A stretch of 64,000 nt of DNA, taken from NCBI GenBank assembly GCA_033557465.1, contig CM066033.1:1301995022-1302059021 (forward strand), read 5' to 3'. The notes below the pieces were generated by a model. The model was not told the DNA's origin, ran no database searches, and was given only the letters and a program-made list of their open reading frames with translations. The position numbers were made by a program, and so were the translations under genes. The stretch is from Ichthyophis bannanicus (Eukaryota > Chordata > Amphibia > Gymnophiona > Ichthyophiidae). Positions 34,660 to 44,813 of this stretch are shown piece after piece (positions within the stretch are counted from its first letter, which is position 1; every line of letters starts with the position of its first letter).

Positions 34660-34861
34660 TTAACAGCTTCTAACAAAGGGAGAGATTATCACACACTGGG
34701 CAATGGCAGTACCTTTTGACCACTAAAGCTTGCAAGGACAGGCTCCTGGAAGGAGTTGCAGTTTGTGGCCTTCAGCCAAGGTCTGGCACTGCAATGACTG
34801 GCCTGTAATGGGGGGGGGGAGAGATATCCCCTAGGTGGTATCAACCACTTGCAGTTGGATA

Positions 34862-34960
34862 GTAGCCCAGATGTTAGAGTAACAGGTTGAGAATCCAGGG
34901 TTCAAACCCCAATGGAATCCTGCATGTTGAAAGCCAAAGCCTGGCTAAATTCAATAACCT
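34862..34960 (+). mobile_element. tRNA-derived SINE (5' part)
   Basis: An A-box-like AGTAGCCCAGATGTTAGAGT and the B box GGGTTCAAACCCC spaced as in a tRNA gene. The SINE body that normally follows (GGGCAAGTCAC) is absent; a LINE fragment begins instead. Confidence 0.7.
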
Positions 34961-35082
34961 GTCCATTAATTTAAAAAAAACTGAGGTACTCTTTATTTCA
35001 AGGAACTCAAATTTCACCCCCTCCTCTACATTCAAAATACTCAATACGATCCTTCCAGTTAAAAAAGAAGTAAGGTATCTTG
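34961..35082 (+). pseudogene. LINE RT fragment, left half of a split copy
   Basis: Encodes LSINLKKTEVLFISRNSN and then PVKKEVRYLG, the RT region after the YADD motif. The frame is cut at 35,082 by the 12.6-kb Harbinger-like element and continues at 47,668 as GVLLDQSLSLSAHI, where TTG is duplicated. It belongs to the GCGGT-tail or a closely related family. Confidence 0.9.
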
Positions 35083-35247
35083 GGGGTATGTTTACTAAAC
35101 TGCGGTAACATTACAGACTGCGCGGTAGGTAATGTTAACGAGCGGTAGGTAACGTTAATGCGTGTTATGTAACGTTAACATGCAGTAACGTTACAACTCG
35201 TGCGGAAGCGTTCCGCAGCGCGGTAGACACCGCAGAGGGAGGAGAGA

Positions 35248-35274
35248 GGGCGGAGAGCTGGGGTCAATGGGCGG
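35248..35274 (+). promoter_or_regulatory. GC boxes near one end, element 4
   Basis: GGGCGG at 35,248 and 35,269, with the conserved GGGGTCAATGGGCGGGGAGT between and after. This is the inverted counterpart of the clusters at 30,718 and 59,877. Confidence 0.6.
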
Positions 35275-36021
35275 GGAGTGGGCGTGGAGAGGCTCCCTGC
35301 ACACTAACGCGCTGAACTGAAGGGATGAATCCTACCGCGAATGAAAACCTGCCGTTAGATGCACATTTGCAGGAGAGAGAAACCATTTCAGTGTCAGCAA
35401 TGTAGGGCATAGGCAGGGAGCCCGAGAAAGATGATAGTAGTGTTCCATCTGCACCAACAGCATAGTGGCAATGTACAAAGGGCCACTATGGTGATGGTGC
35501 AAATGGGGCATAGGGGGACTGTAGGCAGGACATGCAGTGGGGGCAACTGGGGCACAGGGTGGACTAGGCAGTTGCCTAGGTGGCACATAGGAACGCAGAA
35601 AATGGACACCAGCAAGACAGCAACAGACCAGGGTCAAACATGCCCATGAGTCTGTGTCCCACAGTGTCCCATCCATGGGACATTACCCAGCAGGAACCCC
35701 AAGGGGCACATAACATTGACAGACAGTGCCAGGGGAAGCGTGGACAGCTATGTAGGCACCCCTACCCCAGAACCCACACCTTAGGCAGCCACCTACCTGT
35801 CCCCTGGATGGCCTAGGACTGCACACCACCGGCACCGACAGCATATGGTCATGGTGGCATGGCAGGGTGAGGGGTGTTTGTGCTGGAGGGAGTAGTGGCA
35901 TCCACCTGCAGTGGACCTAGCCCATGCCCTGTACCAGTACGTGGTGTGCAGTGCAACAGAAGAGGTCTGGCTGGGGAATATAAGGGTAGCCCCAGGGACA
36001 ACTATGCTGCTGTGGCAACAG

Positions 36022-36075
36022 TGTGGTGCAATACACTCAGCCAGTATGTCCAAGAGCAAAAGGTTCAAGTCCCAT
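36022..36075 (+). other. tRNA-like module C, element 4
   Basis: TGGTGCAATAC at 36,024-36,034 and a perfect B box GGTTCAAGTCC at 36,062-36,072. The plus orientation agrees with the reversed orientation of this element. Confidence 0.8.
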
Positions 36076-36680
36076 CTGTGTATCCTGCAGAGCATCACCC
36101 CATAGTTTTATCCCACAATGCAGCCACAACAACAACATATGCAAACCCCAATGCAGCGGTGCACAGGGGTACAAACACCCACTCACAGGGGCTCCACTAT
36201 CCACAGCCTCATGGAGTGTCAGACTGTTGGCCCCTAGCACGGAGCTGCAGTTATCACCAGAGCACTACTACTACCCCCTGCACAGTTTAGCAATGTCGGC
36301 ACTGTGCTCAGGACCAGTGTGGTGGGCAGGGTTGACAACCACCTCTATTTCTGCACAATGCTGAGATAGGTGTTGGAGTGTGTGTATGTCTATCCATTGT
36401 TTTGTTTCTGCCAACACCTCACTGAGCCCACATTGCTCACACTGTTTCCAGCGATAGCCTGCAAATGTGCATAATGAGGAGCAAGGTATTGTGGGTATGG
36501 CCCAGACAGGGCGGATTGGCCAGGATGCATCTGCACAGGGTCGAGAGCAATGGCTGGGACACTGTAGTGCTCGACCACCACCTGCATGGGCAGGGTGGCC
36601 ACAGCATGTCACGCTGGTAGGTCGCTCTCACTCTGACCGAGCAGTGACCATGGCATGTCCATGTTCCCACTTAGTGCCAC

Positions 36681-38187
36681 AAGTTATTTATTAATGCTGA
36701 AAATGGTTTTGTCCTTGTCTTCCTGGATATTTCAGCTGCCTTCGATTCTGTCAATCACAACCAGCTACTTACCCACCTCCTGGAAAAAGGCATCCACGGC
36801 CTTGCCTGGGAGTGGTGTAAATCCTACCTGTCGGATCGCTGGCAACAAGTCTGTGTTGGTTCTGAAACTTTGACACCATTCCACCAGCAACAAGGTGTCC
36901 CGCAAGGTTCCTCCTTATCGGCGCTGATGTTCAATATCTATATGCAGCCGATATGCAACATCATCCGATCCTTCAATATTTCTGCCCTAATCTATGCGGA
37001 TGATGTTCTGCTATTCACCCCGTTCAAAGTCAAACAACCGGAATTCACCAACCTTGTTAACTGCTTCAACGCAATTACAGATTGGCTAACTACCCAAAAC
37101 CTCCACATTAACTTCACAAGAAAACGGAGGTACTTTTCATGTCAAGGAACAAAAACTTTTCTCCCCCCTCCAGCCTAAGAGTAAGAGAAGCGGAGCTTCC
37201 AAGCCGTAATGCCATACGCTACCTCGGCATTACTCTTGACCAGCACCTGGATTTCAAGGAGCATATAAAAAACATCACCAGGTCCATCTACAACAAAATC
37301 AGGACACTGAGACTTCTCAAACCTATGCTACCTGCTGACGACTTCCGAACCATCTTCCAGGCCCTCATACTACCACGTCTAGATTATGCAAACCTAATCT
37401 TGTACGGCCTACCAAAGAATACCCTCAATCCTCTCCAACAAGCCATGAATGCCGCTGCACATGTCCTCTGTGGTCTAGCCAGATCAGACCACATCACACC
37501 AATACTCAAGGATCTCCATTGGTTACCGATATACTCCAGGCTAACATATAAGATTCTGCTAATAACATTCAAGATTATCAACAACATTGCCCCCAGTTCT
37601 CTCAAGGAACTTACTTATTACACCTACTCCTAAAACTAGAATCAGAAGGACAACACTTTGACTATTCCCAAAGACTCCATAAAATGCTCCCAAACAACCA
37701 GGAGAAGAACCTTTGCCTACTATGCACCAAAATGTTGGAATGACCTCCCCCCAGAAATCAGAGCGATCCGGGATCTTCTACAACTCCGGAAAGCAATAAA
37801 ACACCACCTCTTTCTGCTCCATTTTGCCCAAACCGCCACCCCGACTCTAAGAAACCATCCCCCTTCCCCTACTAAAGACTCCTACACAACATAACGCTCA
37901 AGTCCCAAGCATTCACTTGTCAGTCCTGAAGCAACCTACATACTTTCAGATCAAGTATCAACTATTATGCCATATCTTTATGTATATAGTTTCATGTATT
38001 CCTCAACCATCCTGATACATGTCAATATGTAAATAGTTTCCCATGTTCTCCAAGTTTTATTCCTTGTTATAATGTAATTTCAATCAGTCTTCTCTGATCT
38101 GAAAACTCTTTGTTAAATGTAAACCGCACTGATAACAAATAGTGCGGTATATAAGAATTGTTAAAAAAATAAATAAATAAATAAAAT
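36681..38187 (+). pseudogene. GCGGT-tail LINE, 5'-truncated RT and 3' end
   Basis: RT starts at motif A (VFLDISAAFDSVNHN near 36,715), then GVPQGSSLSALMFNIYMQP near 36,890 and LIYADDVLLF near 36,990 with YADD intact. Frames change near 37,140 and a stop lies at 37,633; the C-terminus (RTFAYYAPKCWNDLPPEIR) follows in another frame to 37,894. The 3' end has AACCGCACTG...AGTGCGGTATATAAG and (AAAT)n at 38,165-38,187. Both ends fall within element 4 sequence. Confidence 0.9.
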
Positions 38188-38458
38188 CTCTAGTGATACC
38201 TGTGTGTTCCTGGTTCTGGGGCCCAATCATGGAGATATCTGCTTTGTGTTTGTGCTGTGCATACCACCTCTGGGTGCACAGGGTTCCCCCATGAGCATGC
38301 ACTATGGACTGGCTAGTGGGCTGTTTGCTGTTACTCTGTGCATGGTGGGACCTCCCTGTAGGATGCTGCAGGTGCAGTCTGATTGTGGCGTGGAGCCTTC
38401 CCCTGCCCACCCCAAGCATCACTGCTGGTCTGCCATGGTCGCATGTATGGCTCTAGCC

Positions 38459-39002
38459 CAGGGCTAGGGAACCCTGGTCCTGGAGAGCCGCAGACCAGTC
38501 AGGTTTTCGGGATATCCCTAATGAATAGGCATGAGATATATATGCATTAGAGATATCCTGCCAGCCTGACTGGTTTGTGGCCCTCCAGGGCTGGATTTGG
38601 AGACCTCTGCCTTACACCTCTGTCATTTAAGATTGTGAGTGGGCAAGGTGCAGATGTCCTAGACATCGAAAGGGTATATAGAATGTGTCACATTCCTCCT
38701 CACTTCTCACCACCACCAAAATATTGTCTATTAGACACTTTTTGGTGGTGGTGAGAATCAAGGAGGAATGTGACACATTCTATATACCCTTTCGATGTCT
38801 AGGACATCTGCACCTTGCCCACTCACAATCTTAAATGACAGAGATGTAAGGCAGGGGTCTCCAAATCCAGCCCTGGAGAGCCACAAACCAGTCAGGTTGG
38901 CAGGATATCTCTAATGCATATATATCTCATGCATATTCATTAGGGATATTCCGAAAACCTGACTGGTCTGCGGCTCTCCAGGACCAGGGTTCCCTATCCC
39001 TG
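38459..39002. mobile_element. hAT foldback element 1 (544 bp palindrome)
   Basis: Flanked by exact 8-bp duplications CTCTAGCC (38,451-38,458 and 39,003-39,010). Ends are CAGGGCTAGGGAACC and GGTTCCCTATCCCTG. The whole element folds on itself: each arm of about 265 bp carries GTCAGGTTTTCGGGATAT, ATGAGATATATATGCATTAG, TAAGATTGTGAGTGGGCAAG and a core near TCACCACCACCAAAA. There is no coding capacity; a hAT transposase would have to act in trans. The 8-bp duplication is the usual hAT size. Confidence 0.93.
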
Positions 39003-39071
39003 CTCTAGCCCATCAGCCCTGGAGGGCTGTCATTGGCCAGCAGGACTGTGGTTGCTAGTATTACAGCCATT

Positions 39072-39232
39072 CTCCAGGACCAAGCAGGAAGTCAGTCCTC
39101 ACATATGGGTGACGTCGGCACCGACGGAGCCCTCGCGGAGCAATTTTCCCCAGCTTTCAAAGAAAGCCTTTGGGAATTGCAGCGCGCATGCGCGGTCCCC
39201 TTCCCGCCCAAAGGTGCCATCTTGGCCAGTCT
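39072..39232 (+). repeat. DIRS left inverted terminal repeat
   Basis: Begins TCCAGGACCAAGCAGGAAGT and runs through GGGTGACGTCGGCACC and GCGCGCATGCGCGGTCC to GGCCAGTCT. It matches the reverse complement of 44,659-44,813 over about 140 bp, with differences at the outermost part. Confidence 0.92.
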
Positions 39233-39475
39233 TCTTTTTTCCGCGGAGCCCTACAGACGCTGTCTACAAGTCACCGCTGAAAAGTTGATTTTCTTTCTTT
39301 ATTTTTGTATTTTCTTCGGTTCGACGCCGGTCCCTTTTCCGTCCGGCCTTGCGACGCCGGTTGCGAGGCCTCCCCTTCTTTTCGGTTTTTTCTGTCCTTC
39401 GTGACAAATTCGCGCTTTTTTCACTTTTCCCTGGCGGCACGAATGTTTGACCTCGCAGGGGCCCTTTTTCCCCCG

Positions 39476-41266
39476 ATGGCCGCCAGTGGTTTTAAAAAGT
39501 GTGTTAAGTGTAAGAAACTTATGTCTCTTACTGACACACATGATTGCTGCCTCCGTTGCCTGGGCCCAGATCATGAAGAAATGATCTGTGGAGCCTGTGG
39601 CAAGATGTCTGCGAAATCTTTGCGGAGTCGGCAGCATCAGCGGGAGAGAATCTTCTCTGACCCCAGCCGTACCCGGACCTCGTCAGAAGCTTCGGTGTCC
39701 AGGGAATCTGGCTCTGAACACCGTCGGAGCTCCTCTGAGAGGTGGTCTCCTACCCGGGAGCATCATCGGAGGAAGAAACCCACGAGGACGGCGTCGGTGG
39801 ACGCTCCTGGCTCCGCGAGGGCCAGGTCGCATAGCCCCAATAGCCGTCCCGGGTCTTTGGAGCTGGAGCGGCCATCCAAACAGCCTCGTCTGGAGATGGA
39901 CTCGTCTGCTCACGTAAGTCCTGTTGTCCTCGTGGACTCGCCTCCGAGGGGTCCGACGTCGGGCCCGACGCCGTCGGGGCCCGAGTCGGGGGCTGCTGGG
40001 TCTCCGGAGTTCGGACTCAGGTTGACGGCCTTGGAGAGCAGCCTGGCTGTCTTCATGGACCAGCAGCGGGCATTGATCGCTGGCCTCGCTGGCGCTTCTG
40101 CCCTGACCGCCGGGACGTCGACGTCTAAGTCAACCCCGGAGACCGAGCCGATCCTCGAGTCCATGCGGGCTCGAGTCGATCCTCGGTTGAGGTCCCCTTC
40201 GGCCTCCCGTTTGGGGCCGAGGTCGTCGACGCCGACTCCCTCGGCGTCGGGGCAGACGGCGTCTGTACCCACCCGGCCAGAGCCGCTCGACTCCTCCTCC
40301 GAGGAGTCCACCTGGGAATCCGAGGTGGAAGAGTCACCTGATTCTTTTCGGACTCGGTGTATCCCTTCGGACTCCCCCGAGTCCGAACCTCGGAGACAGT
40401 CCCCCCCGGAGGATGCTCGGTTCTCGGACTTCATGAGGGATATGGCCAAGGCCTTGGCCTTCCCTGCGGATCCCGAGGAGGAGCCTCAAGCCGAAGAGCT
40501 CGATGCCCTCCAGTATGACTCTCCTGCAAAGGAGCATTTTACTGTACCGGTTCCTCCGATGCTGGAACGACTTCTCTTCCGCATGTGGGAGAGCCCGGCG
40601 TCGTCGCCGGTATTAAGCAAGCGGGTCGATGCCATATATCGAGTCCGCAAGAGCCCTGGCTTCCAAAAAGCACAGCTGCCGCACCATTCCATGGTGGTGG
40701 AATCGGCCATGCATAGGCTCAAGAGCCAGAAGATGCACTCCTCGGTGCCTCCCGGCAGGGAAGCCCGCAGCCTGGATGGCATCGGTAAGAAGTGTTTCCA
40801 GGGCTCTATGCTTGCTTGTCGGGTCCAGACTTACCAGCTCTACATGGGCATGTATCTCAGGGACCTGGCTAAAGAAATAGCCGGATTCTCTGCTGGTCTC
40901 TCCGAGGAACCTTTGCGGAGGTTCCTGGCCTTGTCCACCGGTATTCGGGAGTGCTCAAAGTTTATCTCTCGAGCAGCCTATGATGGCTTTGAGGCATCGG
41001 CTCGGGTAGCCGCAGCCGGCATCGGGGCCCGCCGACAGGCTTGGCTTCAGTCATCCGACCTCGAGCCCTGGGTGCAGGACAAGTTGGTTGATGTCCCCTG
41101 CAGAGGTGAAAACCTCTTTGGCAAACCTATGGACGAGAAGGCTGCGCAACTCGAGACAGAGACTCTCACCAGGACTCGGCTCTCCAGGAAAACCTCTGCC
41201 CCTTCCCAGAAAAAGAAGGGCTCAGGGAAAAAAGCCCTTTTACCCGAGGAAGGCGGCTGCCTATAA
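39476..41266 (+). CDS. DIRS gag-like ORF1, C-terminal frame disrupted
   Basis: Likely start at the ATG of 39,476 in good Kozak context; an in-frame ATG at 39,443 is possible and the frame stays open upstream. Near the N-terminus (about residues 9-41) is a cysteine and histidine cluster, CVKC then DTHDCCLRC then CGAC, typical of DIRS ORF1 and probably nucleic-acid binding. A Ser/Arg/Pro-rich middle follows, then a helical region (GIRECSKFISRAAYDGFEA). From about 41,210, at a run of A, a +1 frame carries the expected basic, Gln- and Pro-rich tail to 41,402, whereas the main frame stops at 41,266. I infer a one-base indel. The protein is presumed to package the RNA. Confidence 0.85.
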   Translation: MAASGFKKCVKCKKLMSLTDTHDCCLRCLGPDHEEMICGACGKMSAKSLRSRQHQRERIFSDPSRTRTSSEASVSRESGSEHRRSSSERWSPTREHHRRKKPTRTASVDAPGSARARSHSPNSRPGSLELERPSKQPRLEMDSSAHVSPVVLVDSPPRGPTSGPTPSGPESGAAGSPEFGLRLTALESSLAVFMDQQRALIAGLAGASALTAGTSTSKSTPETEPILESMRARVDPRLRSPSASRLGPRSSTPTPSASGQTASVPTRPEPLDSSSEESTWESEVEESPDSFRTRCIPSDSPESEPRRQSPPEDARFSDFMRDMAKALAFPADPEEEPQAEELDALQYDSPAKEHFTVPVPPMLERLLFRMWESPASSPVLSKRVDAIYRVRKSPGFQKAQLPHHSMVVESAMHRLKSQKMHSSVPPGREARSLDGIGKKCFQGSMLACRVQTYQLYMGMYLRDLAKEIAGFSAGLSEEPLRRFLALSTGIRECSKFISRAAYDGFEASARVAAAGIGARRQAWLQSSDLEPWVQDKLVDVPCRGENLFGKPMDEKAAQLETETLTRTRLSRKTSAPSQKKKGSGKKALLPEEGGCL

Positions 41267-41388
41267 ACACTACCCTCATTATCAGGCCTCCGCAGCTCCC
41301 CAACAGGGTCAGCAGGCCAAGGGACGGGGTAACGGGTCCCGTAGGCAGCAAGCCCCCAAGCCTGCGCCACCGGCCCCTGCTCCGCAGG

Positions 41389-43158
41389 GTGGGGTTTTTT
41401 GACTCTTTCAGCATAGCCTCTCCCCCTCCGCTGGTGTCTCTCAGCACGGGAGGCCGGCTGGTCCACTTTGCCCACAGGTGGTCCAACATCACGTCAGATA
41501 CCTGGGTGCTCCACATAGTCCGAGAGGGCTATCTTCTACACTTCCACCAGGTACCTCCCTCCTACTTTCCAGGGGAGCCTCTGCGACCCCCTCTTCACCG
41601 GGACTTACTCCTTCAAGAGTTGGCAAGTCTTCTTCAGGAACAGGCGGTGGAACCGGTGCCCCACCACCTGAGAGGTCAAGGCTTTTATTCCAGGTACTTC
41701 CTGATACCAAAGCGTACTGGAGGCCTCAGACCCATCCTGGACTTGCGGAACCTCAACAAGTTCCTGGAAAGGGAAAAGTTCAAGATGCTTACCCTTGGAA
41801 TCCTGCTGCCCTACCTCCGGCAGGGAGATTGGCTATGCTCCTTGGATCTAAAGGATGCCTACACTCACATCCTCATCCACCCAAGCCACCGACAATACCT
41901 AAGGTTTGTGGTGGCAGGCAATCATTACCAGTACAGAGTACTGCCCTTTGGCCTATCCTCCGCACCACGAGTCTTCACAAAATGTCTCGCAGTGGTGGCG
42001 GCTTATCTCCGGCTTCAGGGCCTCTATGTCTTCCCTTACCTAGACGACTGGCTCATCAGAGCACCGTCCTCCACGGAGGCCACTCACGCCACGCAACGTA
42101 CTGTGACTCTGCTCCAGTACCTGGGCTTTGTCATAAACTTCGAAAAGTCCACTTTGCTCCCCTCTCAGGATCTCGAGTTCATCGGCGCCAGGTTAAACAC
42201 GCTGCAAGTGCGAGCCTTTCTGCCGCTCGACAGGGCACAACGGCTCATGGCTCTAGCCAGCCGCTTCCGCAGCCATCCCCGGGTCTCGGCCAGGCACTTT
42301 CTGAAACTGCTCGGCCATATGGCTTCCACGGTCCATGTGACCCCCAATGCCCACCTGAATATGCGGCCTGCTCAATGGTGCCTTCGCTCACAATGGCGTC
42401 AGGCCTCGGGGAGACTAGCGGACTCCGTACGAATCTCCAGCCCGCTGGTCTCTTCTCTACGGTGGTGGCTTCATCTACCCAACCTAGTGCTCGGAATGCC
42501 CTTTCAGTCTCCTCCGCCTGTTCGGGTACTGACGACCGACGCTTCTCTCCTGGGCTGGGGAGCACATTGCCAAGGGACATGTACTCAGGGTCTCTGGACC
42601 CCGTGGGAATCTGCCCAGCAGATCAACTTCCTGGAGCTCAGAGCGATCCGCCTGGTTCTACGGGCCTTTTCCCACCTTACCACTCACCAGTCCGTCCTCG
42701 TCCAGACGGACAATCAAGTGGCCATGTTCTACGTGAACAAACAGGGGGGCACGGGCTCCTTCCTTCTCTGTCGGGAAGCACAAAAGCTCTGCGCTTGGGC
42801 CGTCAGCCGAGGAATCCTCCTCAAAGCTGTCTATCTCCCAGGTCAAGAAAATTACCTGGCGGACAAACTGAGCAGAATCCTCCAACCACATGAGTGGAGA
42901 TTGGACCCGTTGGTGGTTCAAAGGGTCTTTCTCCAGTGGGGCCTCCCCACTCTGGATCTCTTTGCCAGTCCTCTGAACAGGCAACTTCCTCGGTTCTGCT
43001 CTCGGGAACTGCATCCCCTCCGAGTAGCGGCGGATGCTTTTCTGCTCTCATGGTCCACGGGCCTTCTGTATGCCTTTCCTCCCATGCCGCTGGTGTCTCG
43101 AACGCTTTTCAAGGTTCTCCAAGACAAGGCTTCGGTGATACTGATAGCGCCCCGGTAA
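41389..43158 (+). CDS. DIRS reverse transcriptase-RNase H ORF with premature stop
   Basis: Open for 589 codons from a GTG; the true start may be upstream or reached by frameshift. RT: LIPKRTGGLRPILDLR (about 105-120), SLDLKDAY (motif A, Asp153), VLPFGLSSAPRVFTK (about 184-198), YLDD (217-220). RNase H: TTDAS (Asp384), FLELRAI (Glu416), QTDN (Asp441), ADKLSR (Asp492), all acidic residues present. The tail has DLFASPLNRQ and LLYAFPP, a region described in other DIRS as methyltransferase-like; I am unsure of that here. A TAA at 43,156-43,158 ends the frame early: the same frame is open beyond it to a TAG at 43,303-43,305 with conserved sequence PWFPLL. Confidence 0.93.
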   Translation: MGFFDSFSIASPPPLVSLSTGGRLVHFAHRWSNITSDTWVLHIVREGYLLHFHQVPPSYFPGEPLRPPLHRDLLLQELASLLQEQAVEPVPHHLRGQGFYSRYFLIPKRTGGLRPILDLRNLNKFLEREKFKMLTLGILLPYLRQGDWLCSLDLKDAYTHILIHPSHRQYLRFVVAGNHYQYRVLPFGLSSAPRVFTKCLAVVAAYLRLQGLYVFPYLDDWLIRAPSSTEATHATQRTVTLLQYLGFVINFEKSTLLPSQDLEFIGARLNTLQVRAFLPLDRAQRLMALASRFRSHPRVSARHFLKLLGHMASTVHVTPNAHLNMRPAQWCLRSQWRQASGRLADSVRISSPLVSSLRWWLHLPNLVLGMPFQSPPPVRVLTTDASLLGWGAHCQGTCTQGLWTPWESAQQINFLELRAIRLVLRAFSHLTTHQSVLVQTDNQVAMFYVNKQGGTGSFLLCREAQKLCAWAVSRGILLKAVYLPGQENYLADKLSRILQPHEWRLDPLVVQRVFLQWGLPTLDLFASPLNRQLPRFCSRELHPLRVAADAFLLSWSTGLLYAFPPMPLVSRTLFKVLQDKASVILIAPR

Positions 43159-44342
43159 CCGTGGTTCCCGCTACTGATGCAACTGGCAGTAGACACTCCG
43201 TTGCCTCTGGGGTTTCAACCCGATCTCCTGACCCAGGATCAGGGGTCTCTCCTACACCCCAACCTCAGATCTCTTCATCTGATGGCCTGGCTGCTGAAAG
43301 GGTAGTCCTTGCTCCCCTCCTGCTGCCTCCAGAGGTGGAAGAGGTCGTGCTGGCTTCCAGGCGGCCCTCTACCCGGAAATCTTACGCCCTTAAATGGCGT
43401 CGCTTCTCCACTTGGTGTACTCAGCAGTCTCAAGATCCCTTCTCCTGCTCGGTGTCAGTGGTCTTGCAGTACTTGCTTTCCCTCTCCAACCTTGGACTGA
43501 AGTCCAACTCGGTCAAAGTTCACCTCAGTGCTATTTCTGCACATCATGTACCGGTGGAAGGCAGGCCTCTTTCCAGCCACCCTCTCGTGGCACGGTTCTC
43601 CCGAGGTCTCCTTCTTCTTAAACCACCTTTGCGCCCCCCAGCCCCTGACTGGGACCTGAACGTGGTTTTACAGCAGATCACCTGTCCGCCTTTTGAACCC
43701 ATGGCTACCTGTCCTCTACGTTTTCTTTCGTGGAAAACCTTATTCCTGGTTGCCCTCACTTCCGCTAGACGCGTTAGTGAACTGCAGGCCCTAGTGTCTG
43801 ATCCCCCTTACACTAGGTTCTACAAGAATAGGGTAGTCCTGCGGACTCACCCTAAGTTTCTTCCAAAAGTGGTCTCCCCTTTTCACATCAATCAGGAGGT
43901 GGTGCTTCCGACCTTCTTTCCCAGGCCACACTCCAGCCGAGCTGAGAGGGTCTTGCATACCCTGGACTGTAGAAGGGCGCTGAACTTCTACCTTGATCGT
44001 ACGCGGGAGCACCGTAAGACTGTTCAGCTCTTCCTGTCTTACGACCCTAATAAATTGGGGCTCCCTGTCTCCAAGCATACTCTGTCCATCTGGGTGGCTG
44101 ACTGTATCGCTTGGACTTATGGGGCGGCAAGCCTCTCGTTGGAAAGTCGAGTCACCGCTCATCGGGTTAGGGCGAAGGCTGTGTCAGTGGCTTACCTCCG
44201 CTCTGTTCCATTGGCAGACATCTGCCGGGCCGCTACTTGGTCTTCGAGCCAGACTTTTGCAACCCATTACTGCCTCGAGAGGGAGTCCCGCAGGGACAGT
44301 GCTTTCGGACAGGCAGTCCTCCGTAATCTCTTCGAGGTTTAA
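43047..44342 (+). CDS. DIRS tyrosine recombinase
   Basis: Overlaps the RT ORF in another frame; the first ATG is at 43,047 though the frame is open from 42,894 and translation might be by frameshift or an internal start. The N-terminal core-binding region has STRKSYALKWRRFSTWC and SVKVHLSAISAHH. Catalytic motifs are complete: Arg in TSARRVSEL (about 43,767), His-x-x-Arg in TAHRVRA (about 44,160), Tyr in FATHYCLE (about 44,268). It should cut and rejoin DNA to integrate the circular cDNA. This enzyme replaces the integrase of LTR elements. The frame is uninterrupted to 44,342. Confidence 0.94.
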   Translation, partial: LMVHGPSVCLSSHAAGVSNAFQGSPRQGFGDTDSAPVTVVPATDATGSRHSVASGVSTRSPDPGSGVSPTPQPQISSSDGLAAERVVLAPLLLPPEVEEVVLASRRPSTRKSYALKWRRFSTWCTQQSQDPFSCSVSVVLQYLLSLSNLGLKSNSVKVHLSAISAHHVPVEGRPLSSHPLVARFSRGLLLLKPPLRPPAPDWDLNVVLQQITCPPFEPMATCPLRFLSWKTLFLVALTSARRVSELQALVSDPPYTRFYKNRVVLRTHPKFLPKVVSPFHINQEVVLPTFFPRPHSSRAERVLHTLDCRRALNFYLDRTREHRKTVQLFLSYDPNKLGLPVSKHTLSIWVADCIAWTYGAASLSLESRVTAHRVRAKAVSVAYLRSVPLADICRAATWSSSQTFATHYCLERESRRDSAFGQAVLRNLFEV

Positions 44343-44479
44343 GCAACTCCTACCCTCCATCCCGGATGTTGGGCTACCGGTTGGAGATTAGTCAGAGAAG
44401 ATTCCTTCCTTCTGTGCTGCTGAGCTAGAGGGAGCTCATTTTTGTGCTTAGGGTCTCCAGTAGCCTTAAGCTTGGGAGT

Positions 44480-44578
44480 CCCATATGTGAGGACTGACTT
44501 CCTGCTCGGTCCTGGAGAAAGCGTAGTTACTCACCTGTAACAGGTGTTCTCCAGGAGCAGCAGGAATCAGTCCTCACA
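44480..44578. repeat. DIRS internal complementary region
   Basis: The first half (CCATATGTGAGGACTGACTT through GGTCCTGGAGAA) is the reverse complement of the left end near 39,070-39,110. The second half (GTAGTTACTCACCTGTAACA through AATCAGTCCTC) is the reverse complement of the right end near 44,791-44,842. It is the expected template for closing a DIRS circle and shows which terminal sequences the master copy had. Confidence 0.94.
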
Positions 44579-44658
44579 ACCCTCCCTCCTCCCCGTGGAG
44601 TTGCAGTCATATGATTTAGTTTTTGCAAATTTTTTTGCTGTCTTTCCGCTATGTCATC

Positions 44659-44813
44659 AGACTGGCCAAGATGGCACCTTTGGGCGGGAAGGGGACCGCG
44701 CATGCGCGCTGCAATTCCCAAAGGCTTTCTTTGAAAGCTGGGGAAAATTGCTCTGCGAGGGCTCTGTCGGCGCTGACGTCACCCATATGTGAGGACTGAT
44801 TCCTGCTGCTCCT
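44659..44813 (-). repeat. DIRS right inverted terminal repeat
   Basis: Reverse complement of the left repeat from AGACTGGCCAAGATGG to CCCATATGTGAGGACTGA. It contains a perfect TGACGTCA CRE-type octamer where the left copy has TGACGTCG, which may be part of the promoter. Confidence 0.92.

Noticed and set aside
39305..39475. Upstream extension of the DIRS gag-like ORF
   Set aside because: The frame opens at TTG and the peptide before the ATG at 39,443 or 39,476 has no family resemblance; probably 5' leader.
41478..42893. 471-codon frame overlapping the DIRS RT
   Set aside because: Shadow frame of the RT ORF: it lacks any domain, while the RT frame has all catalytic motifs.
42894..43046. N-terminal 51 codons of the recombinase frame before the first ATG
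   Set aside because: They overlap the conserved RT-RNase H tail in another frame and start at GTG; kept out of the called CDS, although a frameshift fusion is possible.
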